This document shows, one piece after another, positions 1 through 10,884 of a DNA stretch of 64,000 bases; position 1 is the first letter of the stretch, and the number at the start of each line of letters is the position of its first letter. Under the pieces are notes generated by a model that made no database searches, had not been told where the DNA came from, and worked only from the letters and a program-made list of their open reading frames with translations. The DNA comes from Rallus limicola (lineage: Eukaryota; Chordata; Aves; Gruiformes; Rallidae). The stretch covers positions 13,149,501 through 13,213,500 of the forward strand of contig JAKCOZ010000007.1 of assembly GCA_022605955.1 (NCBI GenBank). Direction: 5' to 3'. Position numbers and translations under genes: made by a program.

Positions 1-1691
1 CCCCATAGGGGTTGGGAGTTGCACATATGTTGGTCAAATCGTTTGACCAGTTTCTCTACCGCTGCGATCATAGAGTGGGAAACATTGTCCTCATATTTCC
101 GGAGTCGCCAGGACACTTGTTCTACAGTTGGTGGATATGCATCCTCCCAGTCTATTGATGCTAGTGAATTGGTGTGCCCTGCTGGTGCACTTCGTACAAC
201 CTTACGCCACATATCTGGGGTGCATATAACTTCATCAGGATCAGAGGGATTCTGTGTATTGTCCAGATCATAATAAATGATCTCCCGTACAGCTAATTCT
301 CTCAGGTACTGGATAACTGCCTCTATGCTGTTACACTTGGGTGAGTGACATGTAATATATTCCTTTATGGGATACCTTTCCTCCACACTTGACAGTAGTC
401 GCCTCCAGAGGCTGAGGATTTCTGGCTTTTTCCCAATTTCCTTGTCAATGCCTCCTTCTCTAGCTAGGGATCCCAACTGCTTGGCCTCCCTGCCATCTAA
501 TTCCAGACTACTGGCCCCTAGATCCCAGCATCGAAGCAACCAGGTGATGATGTGCTCACCTGGGCGGCGGCTGAAATCTTTTCGAACCTCACGCAGCTCA
601 CTTAGGGTCAGGGATCGTGTGACAATCTCTGGCCCTGCTCCATCCTGACATGCTCCAGATGGCCCTGCTTCATCATCATCATCCTTCACTACACGAACTG
701 ATTTCTTTGTGTGTTTCCTCTTTTGTACGGGAGCAACAGACACTGGCGGGGGTTGGTTTTTTGTTTTATTAGCAGTATCTGCTGTAGGGGTGGCAGTAGC
801 TGCAGCATTGGTTGGACTAGTGGCAGTAGCCACAGTGCTAGTCACAGAAGTTACAGTGGCTGCAGTGCCAGTCATAGGGGTTGCAGCAGCTGCAGCATTG
901 GTTGGACTAGTTGCGGTAGCCACAGTACTAGTCACAGGAGTTACAGTAGCTGCAGTGCCAGTCATAGGGGTTGCCGCAGCTGCAGTCTTTGCTGGTTTGT
1001 TTTCATTCCTTTCCCTCTGACAGTGCTGACAGTACTGCCTGTTATCAAGCAGTGTTTTGTAAATAGTGGCCAGGGCCCAGCACAGTGCAGTAAGGTGTGC
1101 TTCTCTGGTAAACTTACAGCAATTCCTTTTCAGATATGCAGTAACTTTACCAGGGTCCTGTAACTGCTCAGGAGTGAAACTCCAAGCCATTGGAAGTGAG
1201 AAAGTACCTAGGTACCTGCCCATGCTCTGCCACATGCCCTGCCACTCATGTTTATCTGGCCTCGCAGAAAACTCTTGAGTGGTATTCATAAACCTCTGCT
1301 TAATATTTGACAACAACTGAACCATCTGCACCAAAGCTAAAAACAACAAAATGCTAGTTTGAATATCCCAGGGATATTGGAAGTTTTTAAAAACTGCTAG
1401 CAGAGTTGTTGTATCTAGCCCAAAGGAAAAGAAAGCAGTACTCCCACCATACCAGCTGCCGTTTTTAAACCCTCCCTGTCCAAGGAATGGACAGGGCAGC
1501 AAGATCTCATATAAGTACCAGAAAAAGTTCACGATCCTCGATATTACTGAATCATAGACTGTTATCATAATAAACAAGAACAGGAGACGCAGCTTCGACA
1601 TGGTAGAAAATCCTATCAGGACTGCATACAGCATACGGTAGTTTTGCTGCCACAGCAGTGACCACAGCCATGTGAATAAATACCACAGCAT
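1..1691 (-). CDS. gag: Retroviral Gag polyprotein, N-terminal part, open at window edge
   Basis: This frame is open from the ATG at 1691 down to position 1, 563 codons with no stop or frameshift, and continues past the edge. Two stops (TGA TAA) lie 11 codons upstream of that ATG. Other in-frame ATGs are at 1634 and 1601; the last has an A at -3 (ACCATG) and may be the real start. The first 65 residues are strongly hydrophobic, starting MLWYLFTWLW, with no N-terminal MG myristoylation signal. Residues 66-230 are a tryptophan- and cysteine-containing globular stretch. Residues about 234-304 are an Ala/Thr-rich linker made of two 30-residue repeats. A basic then acidic patch (RKHTKKSVRVVKDDDDE) follows at about 324-340. 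From about 362 a capsid-like part begins, with WLLRCWD at 384-390 and GREAKQLGSLAREGGI after it, a pattern I recognise from bird ERV Gag proteins. The nucleocapsid zinc knuckles would lie outside. Gag forms the virion core. Translation shows coding capacity only, not activity. Confidence 0.85.
   Translation of the reverse strand, partial: MLWYLFTWLWSLLWQQNYRMLYAVLIGFSTMSKLRLLFLFIMITVYDSVISRIVNFFWYLYEILLPCPFLGQGGFKNGSWYGGSTAFFSFGLDTTTLLAVFKNFQYPWDIQTSILLFLALVQMVQLLSNIKQRFMNTTQEFSARPDKHEWQGMWQSMGRYLGTFSLPMAWSFTPEQLQDPGKVTAYLKRNCCKFTREAHLTALCWALATIYKTLLDNRQYCQHCQRERNENKPAKTAAAATPMTGTAATVTPVTSTVATATSPTNAAAAATPMTGTAATVTSVTSTVATATSPTNAAATATPTADTANKTKNQPPPVSVAPVQKRKHTKKSVRVVKDDDDEAGPSGACQDGAGPEIVTRSLTLSELREVRKDFSRRPGEHIITWLLRCWDLGASSLELDGREAKQLGSLAREGGIDKEIGKKPEILSLWRRLLSSVEERYPIKEYITCHSPKCNSIEAVIQYLRELAVREIIYYDLDNTQNPSDPDEVICTPDMWRKVVRSAPAGHTNSLASIDWEDAYPPTVEQVSWRLRKYEDNVSHSMIAAVEKLVKRFDQHMCNSQPLW
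811..990 (-). repeat. 90-bp tandem repeat, two copies, inside gag
   Basis: Positions 811-900 and 901-990 are two 90-bp copies differing at a few bases, with a partial third copy at about 781-810. Ninety is a multiple of three, so the duplication keeps the frame and gives two Ala/Thr/Val/Pro-rich 30-residue units, each containing ATPMTGTAATVT, in the linker before the capsid-like part of Gag. The low-complexity composition fits a flexible linker that can change length freely. Confidence 0.85.
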
Positions 1692-1787
1692 CGTGATCGG
1701 AGACTGCTTAAACAACAGTTCTTATCACAACTTTGTCTTAATTGCAATCGCGTCAGGGTCAGATCTACCGTTATCCCAACCTTTCGG

Positions 1788-1805
1788 GCCCCACGTTGGG
1801 CGCCA
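1788..1805 (-). other. Retroviral primer binding site, lysine tRNA type
   Basis: On the minus strand these 18 bases read TGGCGCCCAACGTGGGGC, the complement of the 3' end of tRNA-Lys (the Lys1,2 type used by several betaretroviruses). It lies 96 bases upstream of the gag ATG at 1691 and 14 bases from the LTR terminus at 1820. The spacer, minus-strand AAAACCAGTCTTTT, is longer than the usual few bases between U5 and the primer site. Confidence 0.8.
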
Positions 1806-1819
1806 AAAAGACTGGTTTT

Positions 1820-2407
1820 TGTCCTGGTTTCAGTCAGGATAGAGTTAATTTCATTTGTAGCAGCGGATGGAATGCTGTGTTTGGGAGTTAAACTGAAAAC
1901 AGTGCTGATAACACCCTGATGTTTTTAGTTGCAGTCAGACAGTCAATGCCAGGACAGGTGACCCAGATGGGCCAAAGAGAGTATTCCATGCCAATTACGT
2001 CCTGCCCAGGAAAAAGGGGGGCTGATGGGAGGAAGAAGGGGCGGTTCCGGGACACGAGCGGCCGGGACGCGAGGGTCTTGGGGGACGGTCGGGTTCCGGG
2101 ACGGCTCTGGGTGGTACGGCCTGAGTTGTGTGGTTCGGTGAGAAACTGCATTGTGTATCAATATTTTCATATTCTTTTGCTCTATAGTCCTGTTAGCATT
2201 TTATATATTTTATTTTTCTGTTATCTTAGTAAACTATCCTTATCCCAACCCACGGGCCTCTTAGTTTCTTGGTTTTGGAGTTATTTGCCCCTTCCTTTTC
2301 CCTTCCCTTGTTTCCCCCCTCCCCTTTTTCCCTTTTCTCCTGCTCTTTTACTTTAAGGAGCAGGCAGCTGCGTGGATCTCGGCCCAAGCCGGGGTGAAAC
2401 CACGACA
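1820..2407 (+). repeat. ERV long terminal repeat, 588 bp
   Basis: The boundaries are set by TG...CA ends inside a 13-base terminal inverted repeat with one mismatch: TGTCCTGGTTTCA at 1820-1832 and TGAAACCACGACA at 2395-2407. I give plus polarity for two reasons. First, the order of blocks (GATAGAGTTAATTT after the start, CAACCCACGG before a GT-rich stretch, CCACGACA at the end) follows the sense strand of a common bird ERV LTR as I remember it. Second, AGTAAA at 2228-2233 followed by a GT-rich stretch (2262-2281) resembles a polyadenylation site. Against this, the adjoining primer site and gag require minus polarity, and a TATATAAAA motif exists on the minus strand at 2207-2199. A CpG-dense patch lies at about 2041-2125 and a pyrimidine tract at about 2283-2350. 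The 87-, 75- and 85-codon minus-strand frames and the 145-codon plus-strand frame overlapping the LTR are taken as chance. Confidence 0.8.
2228..2233 (+). promoter_or_regulatory. Candidate LTR polyadenylation signal AGTAAA
   Basis: AGTAAA is a known weak variant of AATAAA. It is followed within about 30-50 bases by a GT-rich stretch (2262-2281), the usual downstream element. If used, it would place the R/U5 boundary at about 2250 on the plus strand. No AATAAA or ATTAAA lies downstream of the minus-strand TATA-like motif. Confidence 0.4.
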
Positions 2408-5400
2408 CTTTGGGAAGCCGTTGCTGCTGATAGGTAAAAATGAAATGCACCTCCTGAAAAGAGCTAAAGTAAGAGCCGTGCACTTTCTAATTTCTACTGT
2501 AGTCTTGGTGGAAGCGTGACTTTCCTGGAGTCGGTTTCACACTCATGGAGTTGCAGTCTGGGTTTTTTTTCATGTAACTAGCTAGAGGAAAAGAAATCAC
2601 CAGTTTATCTAGAGGTAAGGGGTATAAAAGTTGACATTTCTATGTAATTTTCCAACTAAAAGTTACATCTGATTTTCAAAATGAAACTTGGCAAACAACT
2701 TCTTTATGACAAACCTTAGCTGATTTTGAAAGGTCTGAAAAATAATGGCTTTGCCATACTTTTTTTAATTTGTAAAGTACTTTGGCTTGTATAGAGGCAG
2801 CACACACATCTGTGGCTAATAAAATTAGCCAAGAAAAAAAACCAAAACTTAATGATTTTTAAGGCACACATCCTCAAAACTCAAAGCTACAAACTTCAGT
2901 TGAAATCAGACTACAAATACTTGTAGTGCTACTAAGCACTACAGACACGTCTGTGTCTCACTGTGTCTCAGGGTGACATGAAATTGAGTGTGCCCCTTCC
3001 TACACTAAGTAGTATACTGAAAACAAGCTTTTCTGTGCTTTTGGTACTCATATTTTAAGGTTTCTTTTTGGTAACCTATTTAAGAATCTAACACATAAAA
3101 AAAGAAAAAATTTAATAAAGAAAAATATTAAAAAAAGTAATGCTGAGAACAAGAGGGTAATCCATAGCCTATCCAGAATTACGGAGCACTGTTTGGTTAT
3201 CTGTCTATGTATTTGTGCTGACTGCATCTTTCTGAAACCTGACAACAGCTTTTTTTTAATATGAAGTATTAATGGGAGACCAATGGTGAGAATTACAGGG
3301 TAAAAAGAAAATACAAAGTACACACAAAGCAACTTCTAGATAAAGTTTTTATATTCTGATTTCTCGCAGTAAAATAGTCAAAAATTTGAGGACAAAATTT
3401 TCAGGAATATTACTTGCACCATGATAAATTTTTTGTATGTGTTCTTAAAGACTGTTAGTGAAAATATGCTTTGCTTTGTGATTTTGATTATTCTTAACCA
3501 AGGATTCATCTCTTTAATTTTTTAATTTTTTCTTTGGTTATGCAATATTATTATTGACTTCTCTAGGAGAAAGTTGACCAATGTGGAAATAATTAGCTCA
3601 GATGTATTAGTTTCTCAGAAATTAAAACAAGTATATCTACTGATTTAAAACTTTAAAGTATGTTTACAACACATATAAATCATCGACAATATGGCATTTC
3701 ATAGTATGGTTGAATGGTATACATATTTTTGAGAAGTTGATGTTTTATATTTAAGTCACCGCTTGAAAATATGCAGCGACAAAATAAACCTTAAATCAGA
3801 GGCAAGCTTGAATAGCTTTGTAATGAGGATGATTTATTTTGATTCTCACTTCTGATTTCTGAGTTGTCACTGCTGTTGTATACTTCATCCATGCAACTTT
3901 GCACAACTGGCAGTGCTGAATATAAACCAAAGCCATATGTTTATGTCCTTTTGCCAAACGACTACAGCAAATAGTTCTATTATTCCCTTAGGTAACCAAC
4001 GTGTGCCAAGTATTTCTATTAGTCTGCTTTACCAAGGCTTTAGAGGGCAGAGTCACAGCTTTATGAAATTAAGGGGCAACTGCTAGCTTTTTAAATGTAG
4101 AGAAAAATTATATAGTCTACCATGCTGAAATGTAGCTCAACACAAGATGATTGGTGATCCTACTTTCTGGAGGCTTTTTGTCCTGGACTTTTATTTTTGA
4201 CATGATTCAATGGTTTAACATTATTTCCTTGGTTATTATCTATTAAACATAATATACATTAGAAGGAAGAAATAAAGTGCCAATATTCAAACAGAGAAAA
4301 TTTTCTTTACAGCCTGATATCTTTTAAAAATACACCAAAGTTTTTATCTCACCCGATATATAGTTAAAAATCTCAATACGAATGATAAACCAAAAAGTGA
4401 TTCACAAATAAAATGCCACTCACAGATTAAATTTAAGCAGTGCATTCCACATTCTCACCCCTGGAGTTATATAGATTCAAATACAGTTGTGTTTATGTCT
4501 GTATGTAATGTAGTTCTAAAACTTTAAATCTAGAACCTTTACGTATTTACGAAGATTTATATCTCTTTCAGTTGTTCAATATGGTTGTACCTGACGGGTG
4601 AAGACTGCTGCATTTAAAAAAGTAGATGCTATGCGAGAAAAAGATAGTCCTAGTGCATGAGACATGACACATGAAATCACAGAGCATTCCAGCACTAATA
4701 TAGAGAAATATATATGCTCAGATTCATTTTTTGTAAATAAATTATCCCACCTTTTTGGGTTTCCAGGTGTAAATATGTGCAGATTCCAAAGGATCAAATT
4801 TGTCACTCAGCCCAAAATGCCTTGCTTAATTTAACAGATAATCCTGAAATTCATTCTCTGAAAAAAAACCCTACCAAAACAAACCCCAACACCCACTACC
4901 TTAACCAACCAGAGAGAACCCCATACCTGCTACACTAAATAAAATATAGATGAAAGAGGATGCTTTAAATGAAATGTACAAATAATCTAGGTGCATTTCT
5001 TTCTTGCAAGCAGTTTTTCAAATATGTGGTATAGAGGCATCAAGTGTGCTTCTAAAAGATAGAAATAATGACAATTTTTCTTTTGTTATGGCATATTCTT
5101 CATATTTTTAATACCCTTTCTGATACCTTATGAAATAGACCTGCTCTGAGAAAAGTTTTTCTTGTTGCACAGGCAAAAACCCACAGTTTCTATAGGTAGA
5201 AATCCTTAGTCAAATGTTTTTACTGTATCAGAACCCCTTTGTAGTGAATAGGACAGTTCAGTACATAGCATGAAATAAATGAGAAGCATTCTAAAGGAAT
5301 TTTAATAATAGCAGAAAACCCCTCAGTTTTATTTTTTTTCTTATTTTGAAAATCAGTGTTTAAAGTTTGGCAGGCTGATAATGTTCTCACTATAAGCAAA

Positions 5401-8400
5401 CTGAAGAGAATACTTGACATTTCTCTCTGTTCAATTTTTATTCCTTTCTGTGAGGAAACTCCGGATAAATCAACAGTAACAGTGAAAGAAAAAAAGCTGC
5501 AGAAGTTCAGATATGAGTGTACAAAACTGAGGGACCTGTATTCAGAAGTGATGAATTCAGAAGCTGTTTAAACACTTGAAGTTGTAAACACTTGCAACCT
5601 AGGAAAATCTGGCTGTGAGCAGTTATTTAACTATCACACCTGCCACTGGTGACCAAAACACAAAAATTTTACTATCACTTGCAACTTCTGAGGTCCTTTT
5701 CAAATAATATGTAGCATAATAAGTAAAATGGAACTATTCATTCAACATAAGCCACTTATAACTGTTTGCAGATAAACTTTTAGAACTTGAAGGTGCAACT
5801 TTAACTATTCATTTAAAGATATCTAATGAAGCTTTGCCAGTAAAATTTGTAATATTACATTTCTGAAGTTGGAAAGGATCATTCTAATCCCATTTTTGGG
5901 TAAGCTAGAGTTTACCAAGTGACTAACTTCTGCTTGAGTCCCAATAGATAGAATATTAGTTGCATCCCATCAATAACTTTTAACTAAAATAAATAAGTTT
6001 TTATTAAATAAAAACCAGAAAACAGATGCAACATGATAAAGATGGGACAAACCCCAGAACAGAACAGCCCAATAAAGAAAAGATTTTTTAAAGCAGTTTT
6101 CTAGCCAATATGTTGCTGGAAAAGGATGTTGTTTATCCTCAAAGGCCTCTTTTCCCATTATTCTATTTCAACATTCATGAAAAAAAAAACAAAACAAAAA
6201 CCACACCAACAAAACGACAGGAGTCTTAAAGCTTTCTACCTGCCTCTTCCTCTTTGTTCAAAACATACTAACATAAGCCAAAAGATCTCTGAGAACAGCT
6301 ACTATGGTGAGCCTTTTTAAAGCCTAAAACTTCGCAGCTTTTTGTCTAAAATCCTATCATGTTATGTATTTATTAGCAATATATTTTTCATTTATTTTCT
6401 CAAAGATTGCCAATAAAGAACGAAATCACATAAGGGAGTAGCTGTAAACCCTTTGAGTTCCCTAATGTCAAACTCATTAGCATCCGAATAACCACACAGC
6501 AGCACATCATCTGCACAATTGCAATTTTTTACTACTTTTAATAGCGTTTCTCAAAGGGCTCATTTTCAACTTTCTTCAGTGGTTAGTTGGTTCTCTGGGG
6601 AAAAGGAGCTTCCTGACGCTCACAGCTTCCACTCAACAACCAGGCCGTTTGCTGTCAGAAGCATCAGCCCTCTGCCCTAACCCCATCTGCTGTCTCTCTC
6701 ATCCTGAGGGACTGGGAGTTAAGACAGCACAGCTGAGATCCACTTGGAAAAGTGCACAAAGGACAGGAAAATATACAAAACTTTTCACATTTGACTTTAC
6801 ATAATAAGGTAATGCATTGAAAATCCTCCTTTTAAGACAAGGAATCTGGGCTGGGCTAGGGCTGAGACGGGGTGAGTTTGAAATCATACTGGAATACTAG
6901 TCGCAACAGTGCCATTTGCTATTTTACTCCCATCTGCCTTGCATGCAACATCATCAGCTATCTTTGTAAAGCAGAGGGTGCTGTAGCAGGACAGAAGCAA
7001 AACTTTATATAAAGCACAACCCCATAATCTCTCTTCTGTGCTTAATCACAACAGAAGTTATTGGTTAATAAGTTTAACTGTGCCATTTTCTATTTCTTTC
7101 ACATAACAGGGTGATGGCTGCCATACAGCTGATTCGTGGGTGAGTACCCATGTTTGAAGATATGGTGTTTCATAAAAAGTCTAATGCAATGTCATGCATC
7201 TGTCCTGTTATAAACAGGGTGTGTAGGATTATGCTGTGTCACGGGATATGACGTACCCCTAATAGAATATAAACTCTGCGTCACCCCTGTCCACGCTCCA
7301 AGAAGTGATACAAGTGCTGGGATTTGATACTTCAGGTAGCAAACAAGAGTTAGTGCTGATTTTACAGTAACATCAAGGTTTTTTACAATAAGATACTGAG
7401 ATAAAATTTAGTTTATTATAAAATTAATCATGGGCCAAATTTTGAGGCATTGCAAGAGGTGTGGGTAAAAGCCTGCAATACCAACTGGAGAAATTAAGTT
7501 CTCAGCCTCAAGAGCCCATAAAGAACATCTATCCTGATTATAGGCAGCTTTGATGCTAAGATTGATGTTGATGGAAATCAGATAGGACTCACTTCTTTGT
7601 CAACCAAGGCTTTTTGGTAACATCATTTCCCTTCAGTCCACACGTGTCTTCATTTGGCCCAATCCATTCATAGCATACATTAGCTCATTTGTCTGCAAAG
7701 GGATTTACAGACAGTAAATTATCCCTACACTTCAACTTCCTGTATCTCTGAACAGAATCTTTTAATTCTGAAGGTGAAGTTTGACTGCCTAAAAAGAAAA
7801 CCTTCACCCTTTTCATCCAACACCTCAAATCAACTAGAATAATAAACTTTGTAAACCCACAAAGATGGAATAAATGAGTTGCTTGATTTGTCAATGTAAT
7901 GGTTCAGTGAAGTCACCTGGAACCTTTGCAATTCATTCTTTGGTTTATAGCCATTTCCAGTGCAACATGATTTTGTACTGACTCTGAAGCGCCACCCTAC
8001 TGAGATCCATGAGTCATACCAGATACTGATGTGAATCACCATTTGGGCCCTGATCTGCAACGTCAGATGCGTGTGACAAATCCCTTCAAGAAATCATTCC
8101 TGTTGACCTATTGTCTATGGGTAAAAGTCCACTCATTCAGGTCAGATTACTAGAGAGTTCCTTGGGATTTAATAATGAGAAAAGCCATATTCTGCAGTTA
8201 AAAATTACATCACCAGAAGTCTGAGGTTGTTTTCTCTGTCAGAAATACACTACACAGGGTTGTACTACATCCATAAAAGACCCCTAAGAACTCTTTTTTG
8301 AGCTTAATGGATATCATTTACAACAGATGAATTTGATTTTCTCTCATTTACCACATCACTAGTTGATATATTGCAAATATGAAAATGAATTATCTCAACA

Positions 8401-9291
8401 GTTTGTGATTCGTTAATTCAGAATGGAAGTAACAGCTAAGGAAACAAAATCTGATGTGCTCACCATTATGATCCTCGAAGAATTTTTGTGTTTCTACAGT
8501 GACAGTGATTTATTGTTCTCAAGATAAAACACTGCAACATATTTTGCATTTGAGAAAAAAAAAAAATTAAAGAAAAACACGTCATTACAAGTGAATTAAG
8601 ACATATTGAGCTCTTGACTGCAGTCAGATCTTTGCAGGATGAAGTATGAAACTTTTTACATTAAGTTCTTCACAAATTTTGGGTCACCTCAGTGAGACTC
8701 TTAAGTGCATGTTTAATTTTCAGGACATGAGTAAACGAATTAATTTCATTTGGCTTTCTGATGCGTCACTTCAATATCCTCACGGTGGTACACATGGGCA
8801 GCCTTGGAAATCTGAAGGAGTCTAATTGGAAACATCATTTTTATAAAATGTGGGCTTCAGAAAGTAATTTCCTTGGGGCAGAGTACCCCTCTTCCTTCAC
8901 ACTTGACTTATTAAATGCTGAGTACATGTGAAACAGAATTATTGCTGCTTTGACTATTGCATTTTATTTACCAGCAATAAGGCTAAACTTTGTTTTACAT
9001 AGTTCTACCCTGAGATGATCAGGAGGTCACGTTACCAGTACAAGACAGCCTTGTAACCCAGGCAGTTGTCCTTCCAGTACCTGTAAATACAGATCCCTTG
9101 CACTCATCATCTCTTTTAAATACAGCAGTAATTCCAATGCCATGTGCAAGATCACATTTCGCCTAGCAGAAGGGTTTAACTTTCACCTGATTTAAGCAAC
9201 AAACTATCCCTCAAAGATGCCTGAGGCTTTGCTGTAATTAACATAACTGCATTTAGATGCTATTCATGACCAATAATTCCAACACCTTGTG
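2408..9291. other. Non-coding, AT-rich, no gene recognised
   Basis: No open frame here is long enough or similar enough to a known protein to be called. The content is unique AT-rich sequence with short A or T runs (for example A12 at 8555-8566). One short frame ending at 5571 looks somewhat protein-like and is discussed under findings. I see no RNA gene or recognisable transposon. Confidence 0.6.
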
Positions 9292-9308
9292 AAAAAAAAA
9301 AAAAAAAA
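9292..9308 (+). repeat. A17 homopolymer
   Basis: A run of 17 A followed by GAAAAAGG. No retroposon body is recognisable upstream, so it is listed as simple sequence. Confidence 0.9.
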
Positions 9309-9379
9309 GAAAAAGGTTGCATGCTGTAAACATTATAAACATATTCAAATAAGCTTAACACAATCTGCCATGCTTATTT

Positions 9380-9660
9380 CTGCCTAGATCATGGACCAGC
9401 GAAATGGTTAATGCAAATGGATTTATAATTTGCTTTGGGGGGCCAGTTTCTTCTCCTTATTTATTAGCCCAGCTGATGGGGCAGATTTGATGAGGCACTT
9501 CTGGAATAATTGAGTCATCACACAAAGAAGGCTGCTAGCATTCAGAGTGGTTTTATCAGCAGCAAGCAGGCCTGATTACTGACAATTACACTCTGATCCG
9601 GTGATGGAGGAGAAAGAGCCAACGAGTGGGAAATGTCCGTGTTTCTATCCAGGAATAATT
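9380..9660. promoter_or_regulatory. Candidate conserved non-coding element
   Basis: This stretch is more balanced in composition than its flanks and lacks simple repeats and stop-free frames. It carries recognisable binding motifs, including a perfect AP-1 site TGAGTCA at 9511-9517 and a GATA-type TTATCA nearby. It reads like a distal regulatory element in a gene desert. That is judged by eye only; no cross-species alignment was possible. Confidence 0.3.
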
Positions 9661-10884
9661 TCTACATTCATTTTACATGCTAAGTGTTTCCTATCTCTGC
9701 ATAATAAACTGTAAACAGGAATAGATGGCACAATGTCCCTTAATATTTCCTGGTAATGAAGACACAAATGTACAGTGAGTGCTGATAAATATAGATGAAA
9801 CATAAGCTATTCTCTGAGTCTGTATTGTTACCTTTAAAATAAATGCATTTTGGTGGTAAAAGCATAATCATAGCTAATGCAAAAAAATGACAGAAGATTG
9901 AAGCTGTCCTTGTAACTACACAGAAACTTTGTAAAAGTCCTGTTAATCACTGCTGCTCTAGAGGCTCATAAGCTGAAGGTGATATACTGGAAAGAACATC
10001 ATTTTGTTTCTCAATAGTCAACTACGTAGGAACTCCTTTGCTTTGACACAGTAAAGGAGAGCAACAGCCGTGACCTCCATTAACACTTCAGGGATAGAGA
10101 ACATCTCAATGCTAAACTGAAAAACAATGAAGCTGGTCCTAGAAGACATCTTCACTGTGATAAATTCTCATTTCCCTCTCATCAGCCTTAAGATAGTCTT
10201 TATAATGAATAATGGAGCTAGACCATAGATTTCATGAGTTGTGTTTAGCAATCAATGTAATATTGCCTTTAGGACATTATTATTTTTATTTTTTTTACTA
10301 ACCATGATGCTGTAAAATGTCAATTATTAACAAAATACTGAAAGCAGAACTTAGGAAAAATCTGTTTCTTCTCTGACTGAGGGAAAAAACCCACAGAAAC
10401 AGACATACTGAAGGGTTGAAATGTGATTTTGTGTTTTTTGATGGGCAATTATAGATTTCAGCTGGAAAATGTTAATGCCCTAGTCTGGGGAGAGTTTTTC
10501 TTTTTTAGAGTTGATCAGGCATGAAACACTGAATAATAAACTTCTGCATGCTTGTTTATTCCTTTTCCTCTTTTTAAACTAATTCATAGCTTCAAAAGAA
10601 CTAAAAGTTATTCTCTGTTCTCCTGCTGTAACTATGGTAACTATGTTTCATTAAAGTAGCCACTTAACTTCAAGGCTTGTGTTACAATGATATGCATTAT
10701 TTTGAGTAAAACCACACCATAACAACCTTATGATTTCACAGCAATTTTAAAAGAAAGTTCAAAGAGCATGTGTCATTGACTCTGGAACACAGGGTTTGTT
10801 TTCTTTTAAAACATGTTTACTCTTTTTCAGCCTGGATACTTCTCCTGCATGGACTCATCTCTGTTGTGAGGAGCTGTGTGGGGG

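Larger units (their letters stand above)
1..2407 (-). mobile_element. Endogenous retrovirus, 5' part (gag, primer binding site, LTR)
   Basis: The left 2.4 kb is a piece of an endogenous retrovirus. On the minus strand the order is LTR (2407-1820), a short spacer, a lysine-tRNA-type primer binding site (1805-1788), a 96-base leader and gag (1691 to the window edge). The rest of the provirus, including pol, any env and the second LTR, would lie left of position 1 and is not visible. The element is clearly richer in GC and CpG than the rest of the window. The primer binding site suggests a class II (ERVK/betaretrovirus-like) element. The gag type and LTR ends resemble an abundant bird ERV group that some classifications file under ERVL, so I leave the class open. 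The LTR polarity seems to disagree with gag. Bases after 2407 (cttt...) show no second primer site and are taken as host flank. A target-site duplication cannot be checked because the other end is outside the window. Confidence 0.85.

Noticed and set aside
709..1163. Plus-strand open frames of 103 and 150 codons in the retroviral segment
   Set aside because: They run antisense to gag through its low-complexity repeat; the minus-strand gag frame explains the region.
1888..2483. Open frames within and across the LTR on both strands
   Set aside because: They overlap each other, cross the LTR boundary and show no domain; GC-rich LTR sequence yields such frames by chance.
5855..5905. Possible minus-strand CR1 tail (TTGGAAAGGATCATTCTAATCC)
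   Set aside because: Only a loose likeness to the CR1 tail, with no octamer repeats beside it.
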